DNA of 64,000 bases from Chloromonas sp. AAM2 (Eukaryota > Chlorophyta > Chlorophyceae > Chlamydomonadales > Chlamydomonadaceae), in contig QAXH01005507.1 of NCBI GenBank assembly GCA_004335635.1, positions 7,587 through 71,586 on the forward strand. The letters run 5' to 3'. A model generated the notes under the pieces. That model was not told where the DNA came from. It searched no databases and was given only the letters and a program-made list of their open reading frames with translations. Position numbers and translations under genes: made by a program. Positions within the stretch are counted from its first letter, which is position 1. Every line of letters begins with the position of its first letter. Positions 38,901-50,814 of this stretch are shown piece after piece.

Positions 38901-41900
38901 CTGAGCAAGGGATAGTGTGATGACACCTTTCTGCGTCTCAACTCATGTGTTTGCGTGTACCGCTGCACAGGCCACCTTCACCCTGACTGACACAGCAAAG
39001 CTGACTTTCCGACTGATCACCTTCCTCACACTGCCTCTGGTGAGCGCAACATGAAGCCTGAACAGGTTCACTTGTACGACTGCACCCTGGCCGTGTCGCA
39101 CCCTGGTCATGCCGCACCCTGGTCATGCCGCACCCTGGCCATGCCGCACCCTGGCCATGCCGCACCCTGGCCATGCCGCACCCTGGCCATGCCGCACCCT
39201 TGCCATGCCGCACCCTGGCCATGCCGCACCCTGGTCATGCTGCTGATGCACTGGTTGAAACAGTGCTGGCAGGAATTGCGTTTGCCTGGATGTGAAGTCG
39301 TACCACGTAACTGAGGCCATTGCGTTTGCCCATTTGTTTAGAGTTATCAAACAGAATGGCAAGCTGTGCGACAGCAGCTGTTCCAGTCAGGTGTAGGTGC
39401 AGGGGCATCATAAGGGCTTGCCCTTGGCAGGTTGCTGGATTGAAATTCAGGCTTGGATATAGGGCAGCAGAACTATGAACAGAACATGTTCACAACAGCC
39501 AGAAACGCTGGCTGCTGTCAGTGTTCATCAGCACATCAGAAGAGTGCACTTGCTTAACGTGCCGGATTTGACTGGACCTTCCACGCCCCCAGAGGCTACT
39601 TTAACGTTTCCTCCTCCTAGTGGTTACGCAGGGCCCGTACAGCAAATATCCCTGGTCCACTCTGGGCTGGCCCATGTGGATGGTCAACATGAACAGGTGG
39701 GCAAACAGGCAGCCTTGGACAGCATTCACAAGCTGATGCTGATGCCGCCGGTACACGTTCTTATAGGCAGCAATTGCCAGTATACATGCATATGTGAGGT
39801 CAGACTTGCTGAGGGCCACTACCAGTAGGATTTGGCATCTTTTCATGCAAGATTGGTCAGCACACAGGTTGTCCGAGGTTGCCTATCACCAAGTGCATGG
39901 GGTGTGGTCAGGCGATTGTACTATTCCGCTCTTCATTTGTAGTCTGGATTGGCGCTGCATGATGGAGTGCCTCTCAGGGTTTCCATCATTGCGCTGCAAC
40001 ATGCGAGTTGGCTTGTGATGCGAGTCAGGTGGTTGTGCTGTCTGCTGTGCACAGGTGTCAGGATTCACGGACCCAGGTGTACTTGTACGACTGCACCCTG
40101 GTCATGCCGCATGAGAGTGAGTCGGTAGCTCTACTGCTGCTTGTGGGTGGGTCTGGCACTCCCATGCAACGCACAAGTCAATCAACTTGTGGATGAACCA
40201 GGAAAGGTTGGCAGAGTTCGTGACACTCTTGCCAGTCTTGACATTTTGCTGCCAAATTACACGCTGAGCAAAACGCACATTGCCTGTGTAGCTGCACTGT
40301 GGTGCAACCTGATTGTGCGCAGCAGTGCAGACCAGCCGACATGCAGCATCTCATTCTAGTCAACATGGGACAGGTGCAGTTGCTCTGTGCCTAGGAACGT
40401 GCAGGGCCACACCATGTCAAGCTTGTCACATGCACTCAGCTCAACCTGTTGGTAATGTTTTAGGACACCGCACTGCACACAAAGTATGCGTTCCCCCAGC
40501 TTAGAACGAAGCAGAACCGCATCAGTAAACCATGAACAAATGTCAGGCGCAAGCCAGTCCGCGCCTTGCAAGTCGAAGCGCGTATGTTTCCTTGGCCTTG
40601 CCTGCAGCCATGGACTACATGAGCCATTGGGTGGGAGAAGTGTCCTCGCCCTTCCCGGACCGGGCCGAAGCCGCAGCATGGTGGGAAGTCCAATCTAAGC
40701 CGTCACCGATTTGCAGGGCGTTCCAGCCGTGTACCGGCCGCAACTCAGCAGCGCGTGCAGTGTAGCCTTGCAGCCTTGTATCATTTTCCGCTCTGTTGGG
40801 TAGCTTTGGCTTGCTGAGGGGACCATCATCGGCTTTATGGTCACCACCATGGTGATTCATGACCAACAATGAGCCAACAAAGAACCTTTCCCAGTGCAGA
40901 CGCTGTCCGAGCAGATGGCCTGGTCCTGTCACTGATTTGATGTGGCGTATCAGAACCTCAGCCACATCAGCCACTTTTGCCAAGACAGACTTGCCTGTGT
41001 TGGTGTCCCCCCCAGGTACACCCACGACACCACATGCACGCCGTCCCAACCCAACCCCTACCTCCTGACCCAGGTTAAGCTGGTAAACCAGTACCTGTGG
41101 ATGACAGAGGACGCAACGGGATTCGGCGTGCGATTCATCAACACAACGTGCGTCCAGTCAGGGAGCTGTTCGGTTGATGCTGTAGTCACACCAATAGTGA
41201 CTATTGTGAACAGAAGAGGGTACTTGATGGTTGTAATGGTGCTTCAAACACCTGGGTAGTGGTAGCTGAGCTGCTGCAGATTGTCAAGAATGTGCTCTGA
41301 CGTGGGAATACTGATGAATTTGAGAGACAGTCTTTTTTGGCTTTGGCACTCTTCTTTCCACATTAGTTGCTTGTTCTCAAGCTTGTTGAACCGAGTGGGC
41401 AGCTATTCTCAGCAGGGCGAGAACAGATGCAGGACAGACAGGGCCCGGCTTGGGTCCCACCACTGTCCGACACTGTACTTGAGGTCATGGTGTGCCACGC
41501 AGGTTTACTGAAACATTACCGCCAGACGCCGTCATCTCCGTGGCGCCACTGCAGCTGACCAGGCTCTTTGACGACCCATACATGCCATTCCCATCCATTG
41601 ATTGGGTGGAAACAGCGCCTCAGCTCTTGAAGGTAGGGTCATGGGCTGGGGGTGTCAGGCTCAGGTTCCAGCCCGGGCATGATATCTAGGGCCACTGACT
41701 ATTCATAGAACTGCCGGGCCCCTAGACAGGTGTAAGCTATTCAACAAGCTGCTCAGCACCTGTATTGGTGGTCGGGTTGGTGAGCTATGGTCAACGGCAT
41801 ACTATCTAGGGCCATGGCCTATCCATAGGACTGATGTTGCCAGTATAGATTGGCTCATGCTGGGGTCAGGCTTGGATACATAGCCGAAGACTGAGATTCA

Positions 41901-44900
41901 GGGCATCAAACCTGGCGTGTTTGACACCGAAAGAGGACTGGATCAAAGGCTCATGGTGACTGGACGGTGGAAGAGAGGGGAATGGTTCACAGGGTTGTGG
42001 TTGAGAGCTCAAACATCAGGCTGGCCTCAGGAGTTACGCTGGAACTTAAGTGCCTTGAAACTGCCGCATGAGTGGTTTTTGTTTTGTAGATTGGATGTCA
42101 GGGTCAGATTTGAGATCTCGAACACTGTGCTGGCCATGATATGATGCCGCGCTGGAATTGGGAGAACAGAAGGCAAGAGGCTTGTCACGGAAATGACGCA
42201 TGAATTGCACCGGCACTTTGTTGTTGACCCTTTGCCTTGCTCTGCTGCATGCAGGCGCTGGTGAACAAAAGAGCCTCAGGCATTGTCCTGCTGTCCAACA
42301 TCAGCATACCCCAGGAACTGTGGAGGTGAGTGCTCGACGCCTGCATGTGCATTAGCTGTGTGCATGCCAGCCAATTGCACGGGTCTGTTCGACAGCGCAA
42401 GGTGAAAGCGCAGAACTGTGACCCACTTCTGGCTGGGCACTGTCAGGCATTGAGTAGACACAAACACGTACATGTACTCATCTCCTGCCGGTGCCGAGTA
42501 AAAGTTGTCCCGCATTCGTACAACAACGCCTTGTGTCTGCATGCTTCAGGCAGTCGTGCGTCACACCATGCGCCACAAAGTCATTTGCATGCACCGCTAT
42601 CTTCGTCTCACATGCTGCACTTTGCTATCCTTGCATGCGCGTGCATGGACACCTGTCCGCGCTGTGCTTCATTTGTCCCACGTAAGCATATTGATGCCTT
42701 TCGCCTGCAAGGTGCATGTGCCACAGTCGCTCGCATGCACACGCATGGACACTGCTCTGCGCCGTGCAGCGATTACCCCATGGGTTACATCAACGTGAAC
42801 CCAGGTGTGCGGGAAATCTCGGGCTGGCCCTCCCGCCCGACGACTCTGGACTTGCAGCGCATGCCGGACGTCATGCATCTGTCATCCCAGCTATCGCTCA
42901 GTAAGTGAAACTCCTCTAGAAGGCAAACTGAAAAAGGGTGGAAGCGCCAGGCTCGCCAGGGCGGGGTAGAAACGCCAGGCTCGCTGGCAGTGGTGTAACC
43001 TAGTGTGGCCTGGCGTCACCTATGCGGTGTGACCTTTGTAAATCTGATGGATGGCATTCAAGGAAGATACCACGAATTGTCAGGCAAGACACAGCGCTTG
43101 TTAATGGTAGAAAGGCCACGAGGGGCTTGCTTTGTGGAACGTTGCTGAGGCCTGCCTCAGGTGTCTGCTTTTGCTTTGCCTGCGATGCGTAAGGGCATGT
43201 TATAACGTTGCCGATATTCTGACTGTGTGCAGGAAACATGGTGATCATGAATGGTGCTCAAGACCGGCCGGATCCCAACTCGTCATGGGTGTCAAACTTG
43301 ACTTTGCTGCAGTGGTCCTTTCAGGGTAACAGGTAGGGAGGGCCGAGGGTTGTGACTGCTGCTGTTACCATATCTGCTGCGGCTGTGGTGGTGCTTTGTA
43401 CTGCAGCTTGCAGCCTCAGCTTTGCAGTGCTGTGAATGAGCAGTGCCTTCAACTGGAGCAAGCTGACAAGGCTGTGCTGGCATGCATACAGACAGAAACC
43501 GCAGCTGTTGACCAACGTAGTGCTCAGCATCCCAGCATGGGCAGTACAGCAGTCCAGCTGGTGGAGACGGTGGTGAAGTCCATGGTGATGGACTGCGAGT
43601 TGTGTCTGTGAGCTGCATGACCTGGGTGTCTGTGAGCTGCATACAGCTTTTCCAGCTGTTGTCCAGTATGCCTACGCCTGTCAACTCACATGCTGCGTCT
43701 TGGTCCTCATTCTTTCTCAGGTCCATGCCCATTACAGCTGTCGCCCAGCCGCTTGCATTTCTACTATCAAACTCGTTTTGCTTCCGCTCACTGTCAGGTC
43801 CTTGCCTATCCTTCTGCCGCATGAGCTTACCCTGTTTGTTGTTCTGCTATTCAGGTCCCTGCCCATCTTACAGTTCAAGAACATGGCCCTGGTGCTGCCC
43901 CCCTCCGAGTTCACTCTGCTGCTGTCAGCCACCACCACAGTGCCGGGCAGCGCCACAAGCGGGAACACCACGCTGCGGCTGGGCCAGGACGGCACAATCA
44001 CTGGCAGCGGGGTGCCAGGCACTTTCTGGGTGCGTCGGACTGGACGTTTCTGTAACATTTGCCGTGCAGTTTGAGGGTGTTAGTGGTGCATGGCATTCAA
44101 CATGTCGATGGTGTGTTGTTCATGGGGAAAAGCAGACGCTCATATGTGGGTTAGCAACTGCTAGGATGCAGGTTCTGGCTCTTTGGTGCCAACAGCCGGC
44201 ATGCACCTGTGCATGCAGAAGCATGTGCGTACCGTTAAAATACAGGCCCGCAGGCTGCCACTCAGTGTGATGTGTACGGCATGTGTTCTTTGCAGGGCAC
44301 CACAGCAACGCAAGACAGTGGCCGGGCCAACGTTGGGATATTGGTAGAGGACGGTCTGCTGGGATTCAACGTCACCCTGTGGTCTCAGCCTCCAGATTCA
44401 GCACTGCCATTCCCCAGCATCAACCTCACAGTGAGTGCTGATCTATCGCAGCCGCACTGCAGACACAAGTGCTCGTCTGAGCACAGCGCTACCATTCGTT
44501 TGTTTTAGGCTACTCATCCCAGTGCATACAACGGAGGATACCCTGGTCTGTCATGCCCCCTTGCCCCCTCCCCTATAACCCTAGCAGCATTGCATCATAG
44601 TGGAATGTGATGTGCTCAGGTAGTGACAAGCAAGCACTAGTGTGGCCAGGCCAGGCTCGTTCATGTCCATCGTGGCCAGCCACACATCGACGGTCGATGG
44701 ATGTGGTATGCCGCTTTGGAACTACAAGCGCCAACTGGGCAGAAGGATGCACAGACACACAGGAAAATCCCCATCATGCCTGCAGGTAGTTGCCAACGAA
44801 ATACTGATGCCCTGGTCGCCGGAGGAGCAATCAGAAAAAGATAACAACACGACCATCATTGTCGCCATTGCAGTGCCAGTGGTGAGGGGTGTGGTGCATG

Positions 44901-47435
44901 GGATTGTCACGTGCATGTGGCAGCTGGGGGTGTGATGCTTGATATTGTTTCGTGGTGAGTGGGTGTGCTGCTTGAGACTGTCACGCGCTTGTAGAATGGG
45001 GGGGTTTTGGGGGGGTTGCTCGGTATTACCATGTGGACGTAGTAGGCAGGGTTGGCGATGTGCTGCTGGGACGACCGGCTGTTGAACGAGCCACCTCCAC
45101 AGGCTTGACATCAAAATCACATACCGTAGTCTCATTTGATCTTCATAACACTGCAACGCAGCAGACAGCAACTAGGGTTTAGTGCTCTGCCCACACCGAG
45201 CGCAGCAACAGAGTGTATTGTTGCAAACTGACAAGCAGCAAGCTCCTGCCATTGTTTTGGCATTGTTTTGGCAAGGACTGTTCTGACATGCTTCACCAGG
45301 GTTCGCAAATCTCAAATCTCAAATGTGCAAAATTTAAGTTCACAAACCCAAACGCTTTTCAAAGGATTAGATGAGACTACGGTGTAAACCCGACTGCCTT
45401 GGCATGTCATCAACGTGAGATTGGCACTCGTTGCGTTTGCGGCTGGGCCACTCGTAACGTTTGCGGCGACGCGCCTGGGCCACGGCACATTGATGTTGTT
45501 CCAACCACTCGCACGCGCAGGCTGTGTCATGTTTAGTGGCGTGCCTGGCGCTGTTCGTGCTCTGGCGCCGCCGCTCCTACCTGTCCTCTGGCGATTCCAC
45601 TCCCTCCACCCCTGAGCCACAAAAGGCCGAAGTGTGTCTTGACCCACACCAATCTTACTTGCCGGAACATGGACCCAAGGCTACCCCTGGGGCGCAGCCT
45701 GGGGACGGGACCACCATAAGCGGCAGCACTAGCACTTCTAGCATGACTGTGAACATGGGCGGCCCACAAATGCCCCCTTGGCCACCCGGACGAGCACCAA
45801 ACGGCGGCGCTGCTAGTTTATGGGACGGAACACCGTCGCGGTCGGCGTATACACCATCCGATCCGTACAGTACAGCCTTGCTGGGCCCTCCCTCTGGGAA
45901 TCTGTACAGCGCTGCTTCTAGTGCAACGCTGGCAGATGGGGTTGCTCCTGTTTACGCTGGCGAAAACAGCAGCGGTTTGGCTGACGGCTCCCAGCAGCAT
46001 GATGGTGGTGCTGCTGTAGCGACCCGACCTGTACGTGGTTCTCCTATGCCTGGAGGTGTGGGGCAGGCGTGGGCGCAGGGCGGGGCCGCGTCGGGGCGGC
46101 TTCAGCCAGGCGCGCTGCCTAGCCATCTGGATGATGGCACGGACAGCTTTGACCTGGTGCCCGAGCACCACGAACAACTGCTCATTAACTGCTTTGATCT
46201 CAGTAAAGATCTGCAGGTGAGCTGATGCGCTGATTCACTAATTCGGTTTTTTGTGTTTGTCTGTTCGTCTGTCTGTTCATTGCCGACTGTCAACGCTACG
46301 CTGACTAACTTTCTGTGTGACATAAATCAAATGAGACCATGGTAGTGTTGATAGCAAGCATTGATAGCATCCTCGCACGTCTGGTCATGATCACTCTGAC
46401 CACCTTGTTGTACCCAGGCGTCGCTTTCTGCACCAGACGTGGCCAGTCAGCTCAAAGCCATGGTCACCAACATGCAGTCCGAGCTAGGGGACCAGGAGGT
46501 CGAAGTCACACGTGGGTAACGTTTGCTGTTTCTCGCAACCAGCGCCACACAGTGTAACATTCACCATGTCGGTCACACAGTTATGTGTGTGTGCAATGGC
46601 TATGCTTGGCATGCTGGCCGCTTCTCAACTGTCAAACACCAGATTCAGCTCACCTTTTGAATTCCGACCCTTAGCCAATATTCGCCTCATGGTTCCATGT
46701 CTGCCCGAGTATGCCATGCACTTCTCAGTCTCCATGTCCAGGTTTCCCACACTTCTCTGCCGACAACCCGATGTGCGTTTGACCCATGCAGGTGTCATTG
46801 GACAAGGGGGTGGCGGGGTGGTCTATCAAGGTATGTCCCGGCGGGCAACAACAACATGACAAACGCTATACGTGTCCTTGAACCTTGTCCTATAGCTACC
46901 AGGAGCCTTCCAATCTTTATCGCCATCCAATCTTTATAATGAGGCTGAGTAAACAAGGCTGTGATGAGCAACGTGGCTCAAGCTTGCTGAAGGTTTGACA
47001 GAGGGCGGCATGGCACATGTGCGTGTCCATGTCAGTGACTGGCGTTTGTGTTAAGTGTGCATGCATGTGTTGTTCACTGACTCAGTGTGTTTCATGTGAC
47101 ATGATCATAGGCACATGGAGGGGCCTGACAGTGGCCGTCAAGACCATGACGTTCAGCGTCATTCCCATGCAGGTCCGTGGCACTGTCAGCATGCAGCTGT
47201 CAACTGCCCAATCTGCTGCTGTTGGTGTGTTGGCGGCTGCACACACAACGGCCATTCTTGGCTTGTCAACAACAGTAGTCAGTGCGCTTCTGCAGACAGC
47301 TGCATAAATAGCACCTGCATGATCACGACCACGACCTATGGTGCCCACGACCTATGGTATTTGAGCTAGTTTGCTGCGATGTTGGATTGACATGAGGCAC
47401 GTCAGACACATCATGTCAGGTCATTATCTGGTGCC

Positions 47436-47471
<36 letters not shown>

Positions 47472-50400
47472 CCCATGAGCCGGCGTCAGCACAGAGCCAT
47501 GAATGAGGCAGCCATCTGCAAAACGCTGCAGCATCCAAACATCGTCGCCACGTATGCGTAAGTGTGTCATCCTCACACTGGCTCTTCTATGTGTTGCCAT
47601 GTTCGCCCTCCAGCCCTTGCATTGCTCAGGGTTAGACCGCATGATCCGGGCGCATGTGTGGCGCATGTTCTTGCCAGCAACCGTGTCCACTCCATGTGCG
47701 TGTGCAGGTACGATGTCCATGCACTCATGCCCGCAACCTACAACACAAGCAGTAATAACGGCATGCAGCATCCACAGACCAGCGGCAGCAGCGGCAGCAA
47801 GGGGGAAACATCAGGTGCGATAGCATGGCTGTCGACTTCTCGTCCGTCATGTCACTGTCATGGTTCAGCTCGTGAGGGCTGCATGGCGTTGTTTATGTCG
47901 GACTGACGCATCCGTCATATTCATGTTCAGGTCATGCAAAAGCGACACAATCCGAACCTATTTGGTTGGATGCAATGGAGAATAGACTTGCCATGTCCCA
48001 CCTTGGTATGCCTTGGCTGTGCGCCATGCACATGCTGGCGTCTTGCACATGCTGGCGTCTTGCACATGCTGGCGTCTTGCACATGCTGGCGTTATGCACG
48101 TGCTTCACATGCACCCTGCAGGCGGTTACAACGGCAACGCGAGTCCAGGGCCGCCGCTCAACTCGGTCACCGCCACGGAGTTCAAGCTCTTCATCATCCA
48201 AGGTACTGTGCTAGTATCTGGAAGCCCCAGCCAGTGCCAGGCTTTGTTTTACAACACACGCCTCTTGACCCTGTTTCGCAACGGTTTTTCACTCTTGCTG
48301 CTTGTTGCAATCGTCTGCCAACACCTGGTCGCACGCATACTAGTTGTATGAATACAGCGCTCATGACGCATCTAATCATCTGTCCTGCCTGGACCATTGC
48401 TCACCTCCACTGCACCCTGCTGCACAGAGTACTGCGACGGTGGGGCCCTGAAGGGGGCGATAGAGGACGGCAAGCTGCATGACCGCACCACCGGGCAGCC
48501 ACGACCCGTCCTGGCACATATACTGCAGGTAACAAAACTTGACTCGCTGTGACTGCATGAATAAGAATTCAGGTACGAGCGTTGAACGGCATGAATCATG
48601 CATGTACAATGTTTTCAAAGTGGACCAAGCAAACGCTCGACAACTCACCCTTTCCGGGCGACTCTTCCATTTTTTTCCATTGATCCTCTTCTAGCACGTC
48701 AGCTTGGTCAAATCCTGCCTGGTAGAGTGGGCCCCTCTACCAATGTTCGGTTTAACTGACACGGCGCATTGGACAACCCCTCACTGATAGCCGTAGACAT
48801 TGGTAAGCTCTTGGGGTCACAAAGCTACACATGTTTGTGCTGCCATTGTCACAACTACAGCTCGCCACTGACGTCGCTGCGGGCATGTCGCACGTGCACT
48901 CGCGCTGCGTGGTGCATGGGGACCTCACGCCGGCCAACGTGCTGCTGAAGCCCTCGCCATCCACCGAGTCAGGCTATGTGGCCAAGGTTGCAGGTAAGCC
49001 CAACACCTGCCACCGGCATAGATCAGTCAAGAGAGTCCTGCAAAAGCGTTTCTCGAGTGTTGGCTTGGGTCTGCAAGATCATGGGTTGACTGCAGAACTG
49101 ACAGATGCTTGAGGAGGGGTCGTGCACGAACAAGCTCTGCCACCGGTACCATGTTCTACGTAGATGCTCTTGTCAAGACTATTTGTCTTGAGCCGTCACA
49201 TTGAATGTCGCATAGTTCAAGCGATGTCCTGTGCTGCTTCTGCTCTCAGACTTTGGCCTGAGCTGGAAGCTCCAGCAGGGACAGGCCCACATCTCCAACG
49301 CACGGCAAGGCACCTCATTCTACATTGCACCCGAGGTATGCAGGTTCAAGTCAGGCTGTGCTCAAGGCAATCTAGTGCCTCCAACACTAGCAGTACCGGC
49401 TGACAGAAGGGAAAGGTCGTATTGACCAGAACTAGCCTGTCAATCACAGCCAACTGCAGAAAGCAGGGCAGGACGGTCTTCTTTGCTTTGATGCAGATGC
49501 TGGCACCAATTCCGTATCGAGTGTACCTCGACCTATCGTCAAGATAGTCTCTGTGATTGTGTTGAACCCAGCACCATTGAAGCAATTGCCATGTGTTTAT
49601 CAGAGCCAGAAGGTGTATGATCTCACACATGTGAGGCTGTGACATCACTCTGTGCAGGTCCTGCACGTGGGCATCATGTCCAAGGCAGCTGATGTGTTCA
49701 GCTTCGGTGTGCTGCTGCACGAGGTAGGATCACTTGGAATCGCATTTTGTACAATTTCCCAGCTGTTGTCAAGTAGTATCAGCGCACACATGTGACACCC
49801 ATGCAGTGCTATGTGTTTCCTGGATGCTAGCCTGTGCTGCCTTCCACCACGTGCACATGCAACGCCATGTGTACCTGTCGTCAACTCCTGTATTTTGGCG
49901 CAGAAAAATGCTCCCCGACACGACACACACACACACACACACGTACACACACACGTGGTTGCAGATGTACCATGGCGAACCCTTCTGGCGCGGACACGAC
50001 CATGCGGCCGCCAACGCCGCCATGTGCCGCCCCGGGGTGGAGCAGCTGAGCTGGTCAGACAGCTGCCCCGAGGACTACAGGAACCTCGTGTGTGCGTGTC
50101 TAGCAAGCGACCCACAGGTGGATGGGGGGTGGGGGTGGTGTTCTTGTCGGCTCCTTACATGCCGTGTCAATGCGCAAAAGGGGATGTGTCCCGCAACCGA
50201 GGGACAAACGAACTACCGATATTAGTGGCCTAGCTAGCAGCAGGACCGTCACATCCTTGACATTTTAGGCAAAGGCCTAACAAAAAAGACTGCGCAGACC
50301 TCGCATGGACTGGTGGGGTGCAGAAGGAGAAACCCGCAAGTTCTGCACTCCTCAACTCTGCTTCCACAACAGCCTCTGGCAGATGTAGGGTTAGCCGAGC

Positions 50401-50814
50401 TTTACGGCTGAACCGACCTACCTGTCAATTGTCAGCTCGGACCCATGTTGCTCGTGCCTGCCTTTGATTTGTTGCTTTTTGACTGTGCAATTCTTGTGTT
50501 GCTTGCAGGAGCGGCCAAGTATGTTTACGGTGGTGGAGCAGCTTCTAGCCATGCAGCGCCAGCTCTGGACACAGGACGCAGCTGAAGGCATCGAGTCAGG
50601 CGTCGTTACCAGATCCAGGGGTGGCCTCTCACACTCCGCCAGCTCATGCTTGAGTGGTCCTGGGTCTCGCTCGAGTCACTCAAGGCAGCCCACTTCTGGT
50701 CTGCTGCACGAGAGGGACGTAGAAGCCATGTACCAGGCTGTGAGAAACGGCACACAGCTGTGGGCCTCGCAGGATGTGGTACCAGAAACGGAAGTGGTGG
50801 AGCTTAAGGGTTGA
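35954..50814 (+). CDS. Transmembrane receptor-like protein kinase (TKL type)
   Basis: Thirty-one exons join to 1354 residues. Ectodomain: 35954-36137, 36672-36719, 37160-37347, 37697-37960, 38469-38518, 38681-38750, 38838-38888, 38971-39039, 40077-40116, 40608-40728, 41016-41147, 41503-41632, 42255-42325, 42770-42900, 43233-43332, 43855-44029, 44296-44430. Membrane to tail: 44786-44881, 45521-46216, 46418-46511, 46792-46830, 47111-47172, 47472-47557, 47708-47814, 48122-48202, 48428-48528, 48861-48993, 49250-49335, 49658-49723, 49965-50117, 50509-50814. It has a signal peptide (LLALSFIATGAYG), a 650-residue ectodomain with about ten N-glycosylation sites, one membrane helix near 676-700 followed by RRR, and a Gly/Ser/Pro-rich juxtamembrane exon. 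The kinase domain has GQGGGGVV, VAVK (Lys972), Glu994, HGDLTPANVLL (Asp1128), DFG (1152) and APE (1180). The catalytic-loop Lys is Thr1130. The ligand is unknown. The kinase half is very secure; some ectodomain joins are less so. Confidence 0.88.
39066..39090 (+). pseudogene. Decayed duplicate of a receptor-kinase exon
   Basis: A cag acceptor followed by a stretch encoding VHLYDCTL nearly matches the true exon at 40077-40116 (VYLYDCTLVMPHE). The copy begins only 27 bases after the previous exon, too close for an intron, and runs into a 16-bp minisatellite. It is best read as a non-functional partial exon duplication within the intron 39040-40076. Confidence 0.6.
39081..39240. repeat. 16-bp minisatellite, ten units
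   Basis: Ten consecutive 16-base units of the form CGCACCCTGGYCATGC with few changes. The unit equals part of the exon at 40077-40116 (GCACCCTGGTCATGCCGCAT), so the array seems to have grown from the duplicated exon. Confidence 0.95.
47433..47469. repeat. GT microsatellite at a splice acceptor
   Basis: About eighteen GT units end directly in GCAG before the kinase exon that starts at 47472. The tract therefore occupies the place where the polypyrimidine tract would be expected. Confidence 0.95.
48028..48095. repeat. 17-bp minisatellite, four units
   Basis: Four tandem copies of GCACATGCTGGCGTCTT (the last one varies at its end), finishing 26 bases before the kinase exon at 48122. Confidence 0.9.
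49922..49954. repeat. CA microsatellite near a splice acceptor
   Basis: An interrupted CA run ends about ten bases before the acceptor of the kinase exon at 49965. Confidence 0.9.

Noticed and set aside
39081..39240. Regularly spaced repeats, at first sight array-like
   Set aside because: The units are contiguous with no spacers, so this is a minisatellite and not CRISPR. The same applies to 48028-48095 and 53031-53110.
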